Source of the DNA: Neolewinella aurantiaca
Lineage (GTDB): Bacteria; Bacteroidota; Bacteroidia; Chitinophagales; Saprospiraceae
DNA: 64,000 nt
Reading direction: 5' to 3'
Assembly: GCF_008014675.1 (NCBI RefSeq)
Contig: NZ_VOXD01000009.1
Location: forward strand, 116,515 to 180,514
The notes under the pieces are model-generated. The model saw only the letters and a list, made by a program, of their open reading frames with translations. It was not told the origin of the DNA and made no database searches. The first letter of the stretch is position 1. Each line of letters opens with the position of its first letter. Shown in pieces: positions 20,417-29,000 of the stretch. A program made the translations under genes and the position numbers.

Positions 20417-21316
20417 ATGTCCGTATTCCCAAAAACATCCCTTCTCTACTTGCTCGTCTTCGGCTTGCTGCTCAACTTCATGAGCTGCGACAATGAACTT
20501 GCTCAAGACGCCATTTCGCCCGACTTCGTTACCGAAGAAGAAATGCCCGACCTCCTCATCGAATCCCTGCCTCCTCCGCCCGATGCAGACCCGGAAGAGC
20601 TCGACCGTCGCTTGTGCTTCCGTTTTGTTTACCCGATTCAGGTTCAGATACGTAACGGTGAACTCATCACTGCGGAGAACGCTGAAGACCTGCGCGCTGC
20701 CCACCAACAGATCATTGCATCCCGCGTCCTCGCCAACTTCGTTTACCCTTTCGACATTGAAATGGCTAACGGTACAACCGTAACCATTAATAACTTTCTT
20801 GGCCTGCGCCGGTTGTACCGCGCCTGCCGTGACTTCGATGACGCCGATATCACCCCGTGCATCACCATCAACTACCCCATCGAGGTTACTACGGCAGACT
20901 CTGCCTTCACGGTCAACAACGCCCTGGAGCTTCTACAGGCAAACCGGGATTTCCGCCCCCGCGGTGTCAGTATCATTTACCCTATCGACGTAACCCATAC
21001 AGCAAGCGGCCGGGTCGTAACCATCAACGGTGACCGCGAACTTTACCGCCTGCGCCAAATCTGCCACAACCGCGGCGACTACGACGACCGTGGCCTGCCC
21101 TGCTACCGTCTTATGTTCCCTCTTGATATTACCGTCAACGGCAACCAAATCACCCTCGTCGGGCGCATCGGGTGGCGCTTCGCAGTACGCAACATCCCCG
21201 AAGAAGCCGACGTAAGCATCGTTTACCCCATCACGATTGTTAACCGAGAAACCGGTGAAGAAATCGAAATTGCCAGCCACGACGAATGGGAGGCCGCCCG
21301 CGAACTCTGCGATTAG
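20417..21316 (+). CDS. Lipoprotein with six YPI-type internal repeats, unknown function
   Basis: 299 residues from ATG 20417. Lipoprotein signal with lipobox NFMSC at about 20-24. A proline-rich hinge (E-S-L-P-P-P-P-D) leads to about six imperfect repeats of 35-45 residues, each beginning with a strand of the type [IVM]-x-[YF]-P-[IFL]-[DTQE]-[IV]-x-[IV] and continuing N-G-x-x-[VI]-T-[IV]-x-[NG] and a short helix with E-L or D-L. Examples: FVYPIQVQIRNGELITAEN, FVYPFDIEMANGTTVTINN, INYPIEVTTADSAFTVNN, IIYPIDVTHTASGRVVTING, LMFPLDITVNGNQITLVG, IVYPITIVNRETGEEIEIAS. I do not recognise a named family. Similar repeat lipoproteins occur in Saprospiria-like genomes (inference). Likely a surface or periplasmic beta-rich solenoid. 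It ends at a strong terminator. Confidence 0.8.
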   Translation: MSVFPKTSLLYLLVFGLLLNFMSCDNELAQDAISPDFVTEEEMPDLLIESLPPPPDADPEELDRRLCFRFVYPIQVQIRNGELITAENAEDLRAAHQQIIASRVLANFVYPFDIEMANGTTVTINNFLGLRRLYRACRDFDDADITPCITINYPIEVTTADSAFTVNNALELLQANRDFRPRGVSIIYPIDVTHTASGRVVTINGDRELYRLRQICHNRGDYDDRGLPCYRLMFPLDITVNGNQITLVGRIGWRFAVRNIPEEADVSIVYPITIVNRETGEEIEIASHDEWEAARELCD

Positions 21317-21356
21317 CCTGGCCGCTCCGTGGACATCGCCGACCACAACAAAAAAC

Positions 21357-21391
21357 AGCGCGACCAGGAATCACTTCCTGGTCGCGCTTTC
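21357..21391. terminator. Bidirectional terminator
   Basis: Perfect 14-bp stem AGCGCGACCAGGAA / TTCCTGGTCGCGCT with a 4-nt loop (TCAC), A-rich before and T-rich after. It separates the convergent repeat lipoprotein and SPFH genes. Confidence 0.9.
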
Positions 21392-21409
21392 TAATTCCGA
21401 CGTCTGGCC

Positions 21410-22600
21410 TTAGTTCTGCTTTTCCAGCTTACCCATCACGTCCATCAGCATGTTAATACCGACAGCATCCATGGGGTTAGCAGATTTAGAACCGTTAGCA
21501 CCGCCGCCAATGACAATCTTGGGCACCTGTACTTTGGCCAGCTCTGCGGCCACTCCAATACGGGTTTCCTTCTCGATCTGAGCGCGCTCCAACGGAGAAA
21601 GACCAGCGCTTACCTTGAGACGGGCTACTTCTGCCGCAGCCCTACCCTCAGCCAGGGCTTTATCGGCCTGGAACTTAGCCTGCAGGGCCTGCTCCTTACT
21701 CACGGCCGTCTCTGCCTGGGCACGAATTTCGGCTTCGATCTTAGCGGCTTCCTCGGTTGCACGAACTTCGGCGACCTTCTGGCGACCGCGCATCTCGGCG
21801 GTGAGGGCTTCCTGCTGGGCGGTAACCAGTTCCTGCTTGGCGATGGCTTCACGGGTGCTTTGCTCTACTTTCGCTTTCAGCTTTTCGTTGACTACACTCT
21901 CGTAATCCACCAGCGTTATGGCAACGAAGTTGGGCACAATGTCGTACTGCTGGACGTCGCTTTTCGCGAGGATAAAACTGCCGTCCGGGTTCGTCCGCGG
22001 GGTGTTCTCGTAGCTGCGGATCTTCTCGCCGCTGACCGAATCAACGCGCATTTCTTCGTGCTGATCAATGATGTACTGTCCGTTACGAAGCTGAAACTTG
22101 AAGGCCTCGGCCAGTTCCGACTTTCCGCCGGAGTAGTGGCGCTCGCTGTCCATGAGCTGGAACGAGTAGTTGGCACATTCTTTAGAATAATCGGCCAGGC
22201 TGGCCGCAAGGCGGCCCTGGTTACGATAGTCTTTATGGATGGCCAGCATCCGCTCGTCGTTGTTGGGCAATTTCCACTTTACGGAATAACCAACCTGATT
22301 GGCGTAAGTACCATCGGCAAACTGGCAGCGAATGGGCTCAGAGAAGTAACTGATGTCGTCTTTACGCTTCTCGGAACGCTCTACCTGTACTGTCAGTACA
22401 TCGGCGTATTCAGTGGTTTTACTGAAGAAGCCCGCCCAGTACATTCCGGGTTCGAAACGGATGAATTCATCGCCGGTAATGCCTTGCACTACCGTTCGGT
22501 AGCCTTGGTCGTTAACGGCGAAAGGACTGAAAAGGGCCACCATCAACAGGAGTACTACTGTGGTTGCGGCGATAAGGATTTGCTTGGTGCTGATTTTCAT
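21410..22600 (-). CDS. SPFH/band 7 domain protein
   Basis: 396 residues from ATG at 22598-22600 (a GTG one codon upstream is also possible). One N-terminal membrane anchor (about 8-28) is followed by a divergent SPFH domain (N-D-Q-G-Y-R-T-V-V-Q-G, F-E-P-G-M-Y-W-A-G-F-F) and a long Ala/Glu-rich coiled coil (about 230-345, AKQELVTAQQEALTAEMRG, AAKIEAEIRAQAETAVSKEQ). The tail VPKIVIGGGANGSK...NPMDAVGINMLMDVMG is conserved in Bacteroidota homologues. SPFH proteins oligomerise at membranes and organise microdomains or proteases; a specific partner is not evident here, since no NfeD-type gene is adjacent. Confidence 0.85.
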   Translation of the reverse strand: MKISTKQILIAATTVVLLLMVALFSPFAVNDQGYRTVVQGITGDEFIRFEPGMYWAGFFSKTTEYADVLTVQVERSEKRKDDISYFSEPIRCQFADGTYANQVGYSVKWKLPNNDERMLAIHKDYRNQGRLAASLADYSKECANYSFQLMDSERHYSGGKSELAEAFKFQLRNGQYIIDQHEEMRVDSVSGEKIRSYENTPRTNPDGSFILAKSDVQQYDIVPNFVAITLVDYESVVNEKLKAKVEQSTREAIAKQELVTAQQEALTAEMRGRQKVAEVRATEEAAKIEAEIRAQAETAVSKEQALQAKFQADKALAEGRAAAEVARLKVSAGLSPLERAQIEKETRIGVAAELAKVQVPKIVIGGGANGSKSANPMDAVGINMLMDVMGKLEKQN

Positions 22601-22695
22601 CACGGTGTATTTAAAGGGTTATTTGTTACCACAATATTAAAGACATGATAGTATTACTATCACATTTGCTCGACCAAACAGGATGAAAGTTCGAT

Positions 22696-22727
22696 GGGCG
22701 CGTACGCAGGTGCCGGGGAAGGTTCGG
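22696..22727 (-). repeat. CACCTGCG dispersed repeat copy
   Basis: Minus strand reads AACCTTCCCCGGCACCTGCG then TACGCGCCC; centre dinucleotide TA. It lies in the divergent gap upstream of the SPFH gene. Confidence 0.75.
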
Positions 22728-22845
22728 GGGGCACCGGAATTGCAGCGTTGGGTGTCGTATTCGTATGTATATCGATCTTCTGCTACGAAAGCCCAACGGC
22801 TATCGGGCACGATCATTGTAGAACCTTAGTGGACCACTGTTATTC

Positions 22846-22978
22846 ACACCATCGTTTTCGTGTGTATCACGAGATGCACGGATCCCCCTCTCCCCCGGCC
22901 CCTCTCCTCGGGAGAGGGGAGACGTGACAAGCGGCAAGTTCGTGATAGTAGTGCATCTCGTGATACACCATCGTTTTC
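22846..22978. repeat. Nested inverted repeat element B with flanking direct repeats
   Basis: Perfect 18-bp inverted arms GTGTATCACGAGATGCAC (22862-22879) and GTGCATCTCGTGATACAC (22951-22968). The core is a CCCTCTCC...GGAGAGGGG palindrome (about 22884-22921). A 14-bp direct repeat ACACCATCGTTTTC occurs on both sides (22846-22859 and 22965-22978). It looks like a small non-autonomous mobile element with a target duplication, though the right direct repeat overlaps the arm by four bases. No coding capacity. Confidence 0.75.
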
Positions 22979-23007
22979 TCCTGCTGCGGGCTCTGCTCCA
23001 TATTCCT

Positions 23008-23034
23008 TACCTTGCACCCTGCGTTCGCGTCAAT
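23008..23034 (+). repeat. Diverged CACCTGCG repeat copy near a start codon
   Basis: TACCTTGCACCCTGCGTTCG then CGTC; one extra C relative to consensus. It ends 15 bp before ATG 23049, and TACCTTGC also resembles a weak -7 box, so this copy might serve as promoter. Confidence 0.45.
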
Positions 23035-23048
23035 AAATGTTTTGCCCC

Positions 23049-24476
23049 ATGCCACAAAGACAGTTACTGGAAACCGACCAAAAGGCCCTTGAGATCAACC
23101 TCAACCCCAAGATATACGGCACCTTCGCCGAAATCGGGGCCGGCCAGGAAGTTGCCCGCTACTTTTTCCAGGTAGGTGCCGCTGCGGGCACCATTGCCAA
23201 AACAATGAGCGCCTACGACAAGGTGTACTCCGACCAGATTTACGGCGTAGAGCCCAGTGGACGCTACGTCTGCGAAAGCCGGATTCATAAAATGGTGGAC
23301 CACGAATACGAACTGATGGTTGATCGCCTCCGGCACGACCGGCCCGACACCAACTTCTTCGTTTTTGCTGACACAATCGCCGCCATCAATTACAGCCGAA
23401 CCATCCCCGGCAACGGCTGGATGGGGCTTCGCTTTCAACTCGAACCTGAATCCGGCAGCTCAAACGACCTATTGCTCCACGTCAGGATGCTCGACAACGA
23501 CAACCAGCTGCAGCAACAAGCTATCGGCATCCTCGGCGTCAACATGATTTACGGCGCCTTCAATTATCATGACGACCCCGAAACGCTCGTCCTAAGCTTA
23601 CTCGACGGCCTGAAGGGCCGGGTTGCTATCGATATGATCGTATTGGAAGGCGCAAACTTCCCCGACCTCGACAACCGACTGCTGAGCCTGTGGCTCGTTA
23701 AGCATGGTCTTACGGAAGTTACGATGTTCGATCCCCGTGGCCGCTCTATTCACCCTTCAGAGTTCCTGTACCGCAAGTCGGTCATGATCGTACGCGGCAG
23801 CTTCCGCCCGATTACCCTGGTAAACGAAGACATGCTTCGTGCCGGCTACCAGCAGTTCCGGGAATCAAGCGGACTGGAACCATCCAAGTCTTTTCTCCTC
23901 ACCGAGCTCACCCTGGACAACCTCCTGTCATCCGCCGAGCTCAACGAGCGCGACTTCCTTCACCGTGCAACCCTCCTCAATGAATTGGGCCAGACGGTGA
24001 TCATCTCGAACTACCACAAATACGGGGATCTCATCGAATACCTGAGCCTGTACAAAGTGAGCCCCGTCGGAATCGTTCTGGGCGTCAACGATCTGCTGGA
24101 ACTCATCTCCTCTAAGTACCGCGATAATCAGGACGGTCGTCTGCTTGCCGCCTTCGGTGAGATTTTCATGCGCAACGTCAATCTCTACGTCTATCCCGCC
24201 CAGCAGGAAGGGGCTGAAGAACTCGTAACGGCCCAAAACGTCCCTATCCCGGAAGGCGTAAAGTTCCTCTACAAGCACCTACTTGATAGTGGTCAGATTG
24301 TAGACATCAACAACTTCCAACCTGAAAACCTTCATATTTACTCCCGCAATGTACTCAGTATGATCAAGGCCGGCGAAGAGGGTTGGGAAAAAATGGTGCC
24401 CGATAAGGTTGCCAAACTGATCAAGGCCGAGAACCTGTTTGAATACCCCAGCGAAAAACTCGCCTTCGAGTACTAA
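23049..24476 (+). CDS. Conserved Bacteroidota protein of unknown function
   Basis: 475 residues from ATG 23049; an in-frame ATG at 23037 would add four residues. No signal peptide or membrane helix, so cytoplasmic. The N-terminus is strikingly well defined: LNPKIYGTFAEIGAGQEVAR, FFQVGAAAGTIAKTMSAYDK and Y-G-V-E-P-S-G-R-Y-V-C-E-S-R (about 19-80). I recall that homologues in Flavobacteriia carry misleading labels (TonB-dependent receptor or nicotinate-nucleotide adenylyltransferase); neither fits, since there is no barrel, plug or H-x-G-H motif. The G-x-G-x-E segment could bind a nucleotide, but that is a guess. It stands before cvpA on the same strand with a 115-bp gap. A housekeeping-like role is suggested by the strong conservation of the N-terminus. 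Confidence 0.8.
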   Translation: MPQRQLLETDQKALEINLNPKIYGTFAEIGAGQEVARYFFQVGAAAGTIAKTMSAYDKVYSDQIYGVEPSGRYVCESRIHKMVDHEYELMVDRLRHDRPDTNFFVFADTIAAINYSRTIPGNGWMGLRFQLEPESGSSNDLLLHVRMLDNDNQLQQQAIGILGVNMIYGAFNYHDDPETLVLSLLDGLKGRVAIDMIVLEGANFPDLDNRLLSLWLVKHGLTEVTMFDPRGRSIHPSEFLYRKSVMIVRGSFRPITLVNEDMLRAGYQQFRESSGLEPSKSFLLTELTLDNLLSSAELNERDFLHRATLLNELGQTVIISNYHKYGDLIEYLSLYKVSPVGIVLGVNDLLELISSKYRDNQDGRLLAAFGEIFMRNVNLYVYPAQQEGAEELVTAQNVPIPEGVKFLYKHLLDSGQIVDINNFQPENLHIYSRNVLSMIKAGEEGWEKMVPDKVAKLIKAENLFEYPSEKLAFEY

Positions 24477-24579
24477 CGAATTGAGTGCCAGCGCCAGAGC
24501 TTTGCCCCTCCTCCCTGCCTCCTCGTCCTGAAATGAACAGCATTCGTCGATGTTATAAAAAGGACACCATGAAATGTAG

Positions 24580-24587
24580 TAACTTTG
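24580..24587 (+). promoter_or_regulatory. Likely -7 promoter box of cvpA (leaderless)
   Basis: TAACTTTG matches the Bacteroidota -7 consensus TAnnTTTG. The ATG begins 5 bp later (24592), so the transcript would start at or next to the start codon. No good -33 TTTG was seen at the expected spacing. Confidence 0.45.
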
Positions 24588-24591
24588 CTGC

Positions 24592-25167
24592 ATGGCAATA
24601 GATATCATCTGCCTGATCTTTTTGGCCTACGGCTTCTGGATCGGCTACAGCAAAGGCATCATTTCTACCGTTCTGTCCCTTACCAGCTACATCTTCGGTG
24701 TGCTGGCGGCAATGAAATTTGGTCCCATCATGGGCGACCTTGTTTTCGGGTGGGCACCAGTACTCACTTCCGTAGGTGCTTTCGTTATTGGTGTTGTTGC
24801 CGTCTTCGTTATGACGCTCGTCCTTTTCCGCATCGTTGCGAAAGGTCTGACCAGTTTCCTGGAAAATATCAACATCAATTTCATCAATCAGATTCTGGGT
24901 GGTGTCCTCTCCGGGCTGTTCTTCACCTTCATCTTTTCCGGCCTGGTTTTCTTTGGCGACCAAAGCCGTATCATCACCGACGAAGTCCGGGCCAGCAGTA
25001 TTACCTACAAACCTCTGACTCAAATCAGACTCGCCGTCTGGGAACGTGGCAAAGACCTCTACCCTATCTTCCGCGACTTCTACGATAAGTCTGTTGACGC
25101 TATGGATCGCCTCCGCGACAACGTCGACAAAGGAGAGAGCGATTCTATTTTTGATCTGGAAGAGTAA
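24592..25167 (+). CDS. cvpA: CvpA family membrane protein
   Basis: 191 residues from ATG 24592. Four membrane helices in the first 125 residues, with the CvpA signature near the N-terminus (GFWIGYSKGIISTVLSLTSY) and a second-half segment INFINQILGGVLSGLFFTFI. The C-terminal 65 residues are soluble, with an amphipathic Y-D-K-S-V-D-A-M-D-R-L-R-D-N stretch. CvpA was named for colicin V production in Escherichia coli and appears to help envelope homeostasis; the exact activity is unknown. A terminator follows 23 bp after the stop. Confidence 0.9.
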   Translation: MAIDIICLIFLAYGFWIGYSKGIISTVLSLTSYIFGVLAAMKFGPIMGDLVFGWAPVLTSVGAFVIGVVAVFVMTLVLFRIVAKGLTSFLENININFINQILGGVLSGLFFTFIFSGLVFFGDQSRIITDEVRASSITYKPLTQIRLAVWERGKDLYPIFRDFYDKSVDAMDRLRDNVDKGESDSIFDLEE

Positions 25168-25190
25168 AAAAAAGGACTAAAGGAAAAAAC

Positions 25191-25225
25191 GAGTAAAGGG
25201 CGCGTGCTCTTTACTCCTTTTTTTG
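25191..25225 (+). terminator. Rho-independent terminator of cvpA
   Basis: Stem GAGTAAAG / CTTTACTC around GGCGCGTGCT, followed by CTTTTTTTG on the plus strand. Confidence 0.75.
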
Positions 25226-25244
25226 TCCCCCTCTTTTCCTTCTC

Positions 25245-25275
25245 CGGCGCGGCCGCAGGTGTATTGCAGGTTCTA
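25245..25275 (-). repeat. CACCTGCG dispersed repeat copy at the IS3 break
   Basis: Minus strand reads AACCTGCAATACACCTGCGG then CCGCGCC. It lies directly at the point where the IS3 orfB sequence stops making sense, so the repeat marks the truncation. Confidence 0.75.
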
Positions 25276-25506
25276 CGAAACCAGACGTCGGGTACCATAT
25301 CTGCGTTTGTGAAAGTGAAAAGCCGCGATCAATTTACGGGTTATTTCGCCTTGTGATGACGTGACCGAAACGCGTTCGAAACGGTCATAATAACTCCTCC
25401 TGCTGACCCGCATCAACTCACAAAGTAAGGAGATCGAGTAAGCATTTCCGTGCATCTCAATAAACTGGTAGCGGTCTAATCGAGACGGCTGAAAGTGCTC
25501 AATGCT
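25273..25506 (-). pseudogene. IS3 orfB transposase fragment
   Basis: Only about 78 codons remain. Read in the -1 frame relative to orfA after the A-rich slippery run (25506-25512), the fragment gives K-S-I-E-H-F-Q-P-S-R-L-D-R-Y-Q-F-I-E, then ISLLCELMRVSRRSYYDRF and F-H-F-H-K-R-R-Y-G-T-R-R-L-V-S before a stop. This is the N-terminal HTH_21-type part of the IS3 integrase protein. The DDE core is lost. Since the frame enters by ribosomal slippage, the internal ATG at 25455 is not a proper start. Confidence 0.8.
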
Positions 25507-25754
25507 TTTTTTAAAATCTCATTTTCTTCTTTCAACCGCTTCATCTCCTTGCGAAGCTGTAGAGTCTCTGTAGAAGGCCCCGTGGATCCTCCTTTAGGCC
25601 GCTTCTTCCAGCGGTGGAGTAGACTTTGACCTACACCCAGGGAGGCGGCTAGTTCCGAAACGGAACGACCTTGTTCTATCTGACGGATTGCCTCCGCTTT
25701 GAAGGCCCCGTCGTACTTTCGGTACTTCTTCTTTGTATTCGCTTCTTGTTTCAT
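25476..25754 (-). CDS. IS3-family transposase OrfA
   Basis: 92 residues from ATG at 25752-25754, intact. An N-terminal helix-turn-helix of the transposase_8 type (YDGAFKAEAIRQIEQGRSVSELAASLGVGQSLLHRWKK, here cited in parts: FKAEAIRQIEQGRSVSEL and LGVGQSLLHRWKK) is followed by a leucine-zipper-like coiled coil (LQLRKEMKRLKEENEILKKA). OrfA binds the IS ends and, with -1 frameshifting at the A7 run near its 3' end, makes the OrfAB transposase. With orfB truncated it has no transposase partner here, though it could act as a repressor of related copies. Confidence 0.88.
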   Translation of the reverse strand: MKQEANTKKKYRKYDGAFKAEAIRQIEQGRSVSELAASLGVGQSLLHRWKKRPKGGSTGPSTETLQLRKEMKRLKEENEILKKALSTFSRLD

Positions 25755-25942
25755 TAGACTGAAAATTACAAAAAATTTCTGTCCGGTATTTCAGGACCAT
25801 CTCATTCGTAGGTGACCGCGGGTAATGCAACAGCTTTACTCTGAATTAGAATTCGTAGCCTCTATGTTTCTCAATAGCGAAACAACGGTAAACGTTCGAA
25901 AATATCGCCCTATCCCCGATCGCGCCAGAGGCGCTCAACCCC

Positions 25943-25979
25943 AAAAAACGCCCCACCAACCAAAGTCAGCGGGGCGTTT
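25943..25979 (-). terminator. Terminator of the rpo operon
   Basis: Stem AAACGCCCC / GGGGCGTTT with a 16-nt loop; the minus strand continues with TTTTTTGGGG. It lies 64 bp past the rpoC stop. Confidence 0.8.
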
Positions 25980-25999
25980 CCTATAGCCTATATAACTTC

Positions 26000-26042
26000 C
26001 CCTTTGGGGGTTGGGGCTCTCCCCCTTCGGGGGCCGGGGGGC
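26000..26042. repeat. GC-rich palindromic repeat after rpoC
   Basis: CCCCTTTGGGGGTTGGGGCT then CTCCCCCTTCGGGGGCCGGGGGG. Related to the CCCTCTCCCCCGGCCCC family found at 22884, 59323 and 60294. It abuts the rpoC stop codon. Confidence 0.6.
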
Positions 26043-29000
26043 CTACTCAACCTCACCAGAGGTCTCAGCACTCAGTGCTGAAGCTTCTTCGGCAGCACGT
26101 GCAGCAGCCTCTTCTTCAGCGAAAGCGGCCTGACGGGCCTCCCACTGATCCTGAGCCTCCTGTGTAGTAACGAACAGGCGATCGTACTTACGCATACCCG
26201 TACCAGCCGGAATACGCTTACCTACGATTACGTTCTCTTTCAGGCCCTCCAGGTAATCCTGCTTGGCAGCGATGGCGGCCGTAGACAGTACCTTAGTTGT
26301 TTCCTGGAAGGATGCAGCAGAAATCCAGCTCGGCGTACCGAGGGAAGACCGCGTGATACCCTGCAGCAGCGGGAAGCTGGTAGCAGCTTGTGCGTCGCGG
26401 AAGGTCATGATCTTCATGTCTTCGCGCTTCAGGCGGCTGTTTTCCTCACGTACCTCGCGCATCGTCACGATGCGGCCAGGAGCGAAGGTTTCGCTTTCAC
26501 CGGCATCGGTGATTACCTTCTTGTCGAAGATCCAGTCGTTCTGCTTGAAGAACTCGTAACGCTCAACGGCTTCGCCTTCGAGGAAGGTAGTATCGCCCTG
26601 GTCCACAATCTGTACACGGCGCATCATCTGGCGGACGATGGACTCGATGTGCTTGTTGTTGATCGTGATACCCTGCGAACGGTAAACTTCCTGTACGCCG
26701 TTAACCAGGTAGGTTTGTACGGCAAACGGGCCTTTGATGTTAAGGATGTCACGCGGCGCAATCGCTCCGTCGGAGAGCGGCATACCTGCGCGAACGAAAT
26801 CCTGGTCCTGTACGAGAATGTGCTTACTCAGGTTGATCAGGTACTTACGCTTCTGGCCATCTTTGGCCTCAACGATCAGTTCGCGGTTACCGCGCTTGAT
26901 CTTCTTAGAGAAAGTTACGATACCGTCGATCTCGGATACAACGGCCGGGTTAGACGGGTTACGCGCTTCGAAAAGCTCGGTTACCCGCGGCAGACCACCG
27001 GTAATATCGGCAATCTTACCACCTTTACGCGGCAGCTTCACGATCTGCTGACCAACCTTCACAGCGTCTCCTTCGGAAATACTGATGTAGGCGCCAACCG
27101 GAAGGTTGTAGCTACGCAGTTCAGCACCGTCTTTATCGACAACGGTAATCGTAGGAATCTTCTTCCGATCACGCGTTTCGATAACTACCTTCTCTTCGAA
27201 GCCGGTCTGGTCGTCACGCTCTGTACGGAAAGTAACTCCTTCGTCAATGTCGGTAAAGCGAGCAACACCCTCGAATTCGGATACGATAACGGCGTTGTAA
27301 GGATCCCATTCTACGATTGGGTCACCTTTCTTCACCAACTGGCCTTCCTTCACGAACAGTGTACCACCGTACGGAACGTGCTGGCTGGTGAAAACTTTGC
27401 GGGTTTCGGGATCAACGATACGAACCTCACCGGAACGAGACAGTACGATGTTTTTCTTATCGCCCATATCATCTTCCGCTTCAACGGTACGGATGTCTTC
27501 GAAGACAATTTCACCATTGAACTTAGAAGCGAGTTCGCTTTCTGCCCGGGTTACGGAGGCCGTACCACCTACGTGGAACGTACGCAGTGTAAGCTGGGTA
27601 CCAGGCTCACCGATAGACTGGGCAGCAATGATACCTACGGCATCACCAACTTCCGTCATACGGCCAGTAGCCAGGTTCTTACCGTAGCACTTACGGCAAA
27701 CTCCACGCTCTACCTCACAAGTGAGCACAGAACGGATAGTGACCTCTTCGATGCCTTCCTGCTCGATGTAACGGGCAGTCTTGTCGTCGATGTAACCATC
27801 TTCCTTCACGATTACCTCATCGGTAACCGGGTGCAGGATGTCTTCGAGCGCAAAACGACCTGCAATCCGGCTCTCCAGGCTTTCAATGACTTTGTCGTTC
27901 TCCTTAAGAGCGGAAGTGTCGATACCACGGAGGGTACCACAATCTTCCTTCATTACAACTACGTCCTGAGATACATCAACAAGTCGACGTGTCAGGTAAC
28001 CGGCATCGGCCGTTTTCAAGGCCGTATCGGCAAGTCCCTTACGGGCACCGTGCGTAGAGATAAAGTATTCGAGTACGGAGAGTCCGTCGACGAAGTTCGA
28101 AAGGATCGGGTTCTCGATTACGGCGGGGCCGGCATCGTTACTCTTCTTCGGCTTGGCCATCAGACCACGAAGACCACAAAGCTGCTTAATCTGCTGCGTG
28201 GAACCACGGGCACCGGAGTGGAGCATCATGTACACAGAGTTAAAACCTTGCTTGTGCTCAGCCAACTCTTGCATAAGAGTAGTCGTGATCTGGTTGTCAG
28301 CGTACGTCCACTTATCGATGATCTGGTTGTACCGCTCATTGTTCGTGATCAGACCCATGTTGTAGTTGTCCATCACATCATCAACATCGGCACGCGCCTG
28401 AACGAGTACGTCTTCCTTAACGGATGGCGTGATCAGGTCACCGAGGTTGAAGGACAGACCACCTTTGAAGGCCCAGAGGAAACCCATATCCTTAATCTTA
28501 TCAAGGAAAATCGCCGTAACGGCGAAACTGGTGCGATCGATGATATCACCGATCACCTTCTTCAGGTTCTTCTTGGTCAGCAGAACATTCTGGAATGGTA
28601 CCTGCGTTGGCATTGCGCTGTTGAAGATTACGCGACCGGTAGTGGTCTCGGTAAGCTTAACTTTCAGGGAAGCATTACCTTCTTCGTCGAATACTTCAAC
28701 GGGAACGCGAACGCTGATCTTGGCGTGGAGGTCGAGTTTGCCCTCATTGTAGGCAATCATTACTTCCTCCGGGCTGTAGAAGCGCTTTCCTTCACCAGGA
28801 ACGGGGCGCTCTTCAGTGCCGGTACGCTCTTTGGTGATGTAGTAAAGACCCAGTACCATATCCTGCGAAGGAAGGGTTACCGGAGTACCGTTCTGAGGGT
28901 TCAGCATGTTGTGGCTGGACAGCATCAGAACCTGAGCTTCCAGAATCGCAGCCTGACTCAGGGGAACGTGAACGGCCATCTGGTCACCATCGAAGTCGGC

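Larger units (their letters stand above)
25263..25799 (-). mobile_element. Truncated IS3-family insertion sequence
   Basis: Left part of an IS3-type element: a candidate terminal repeat TGGTCCTGAAATACCGGACA starting at 25799, then orfA and the first quarter of orfB. Most of orfB, including the DDE catalytic region, is missing; the sequence breaks off at a dispersed repeat copy. The remnant cannot move by itself. Confidence 0.8.
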
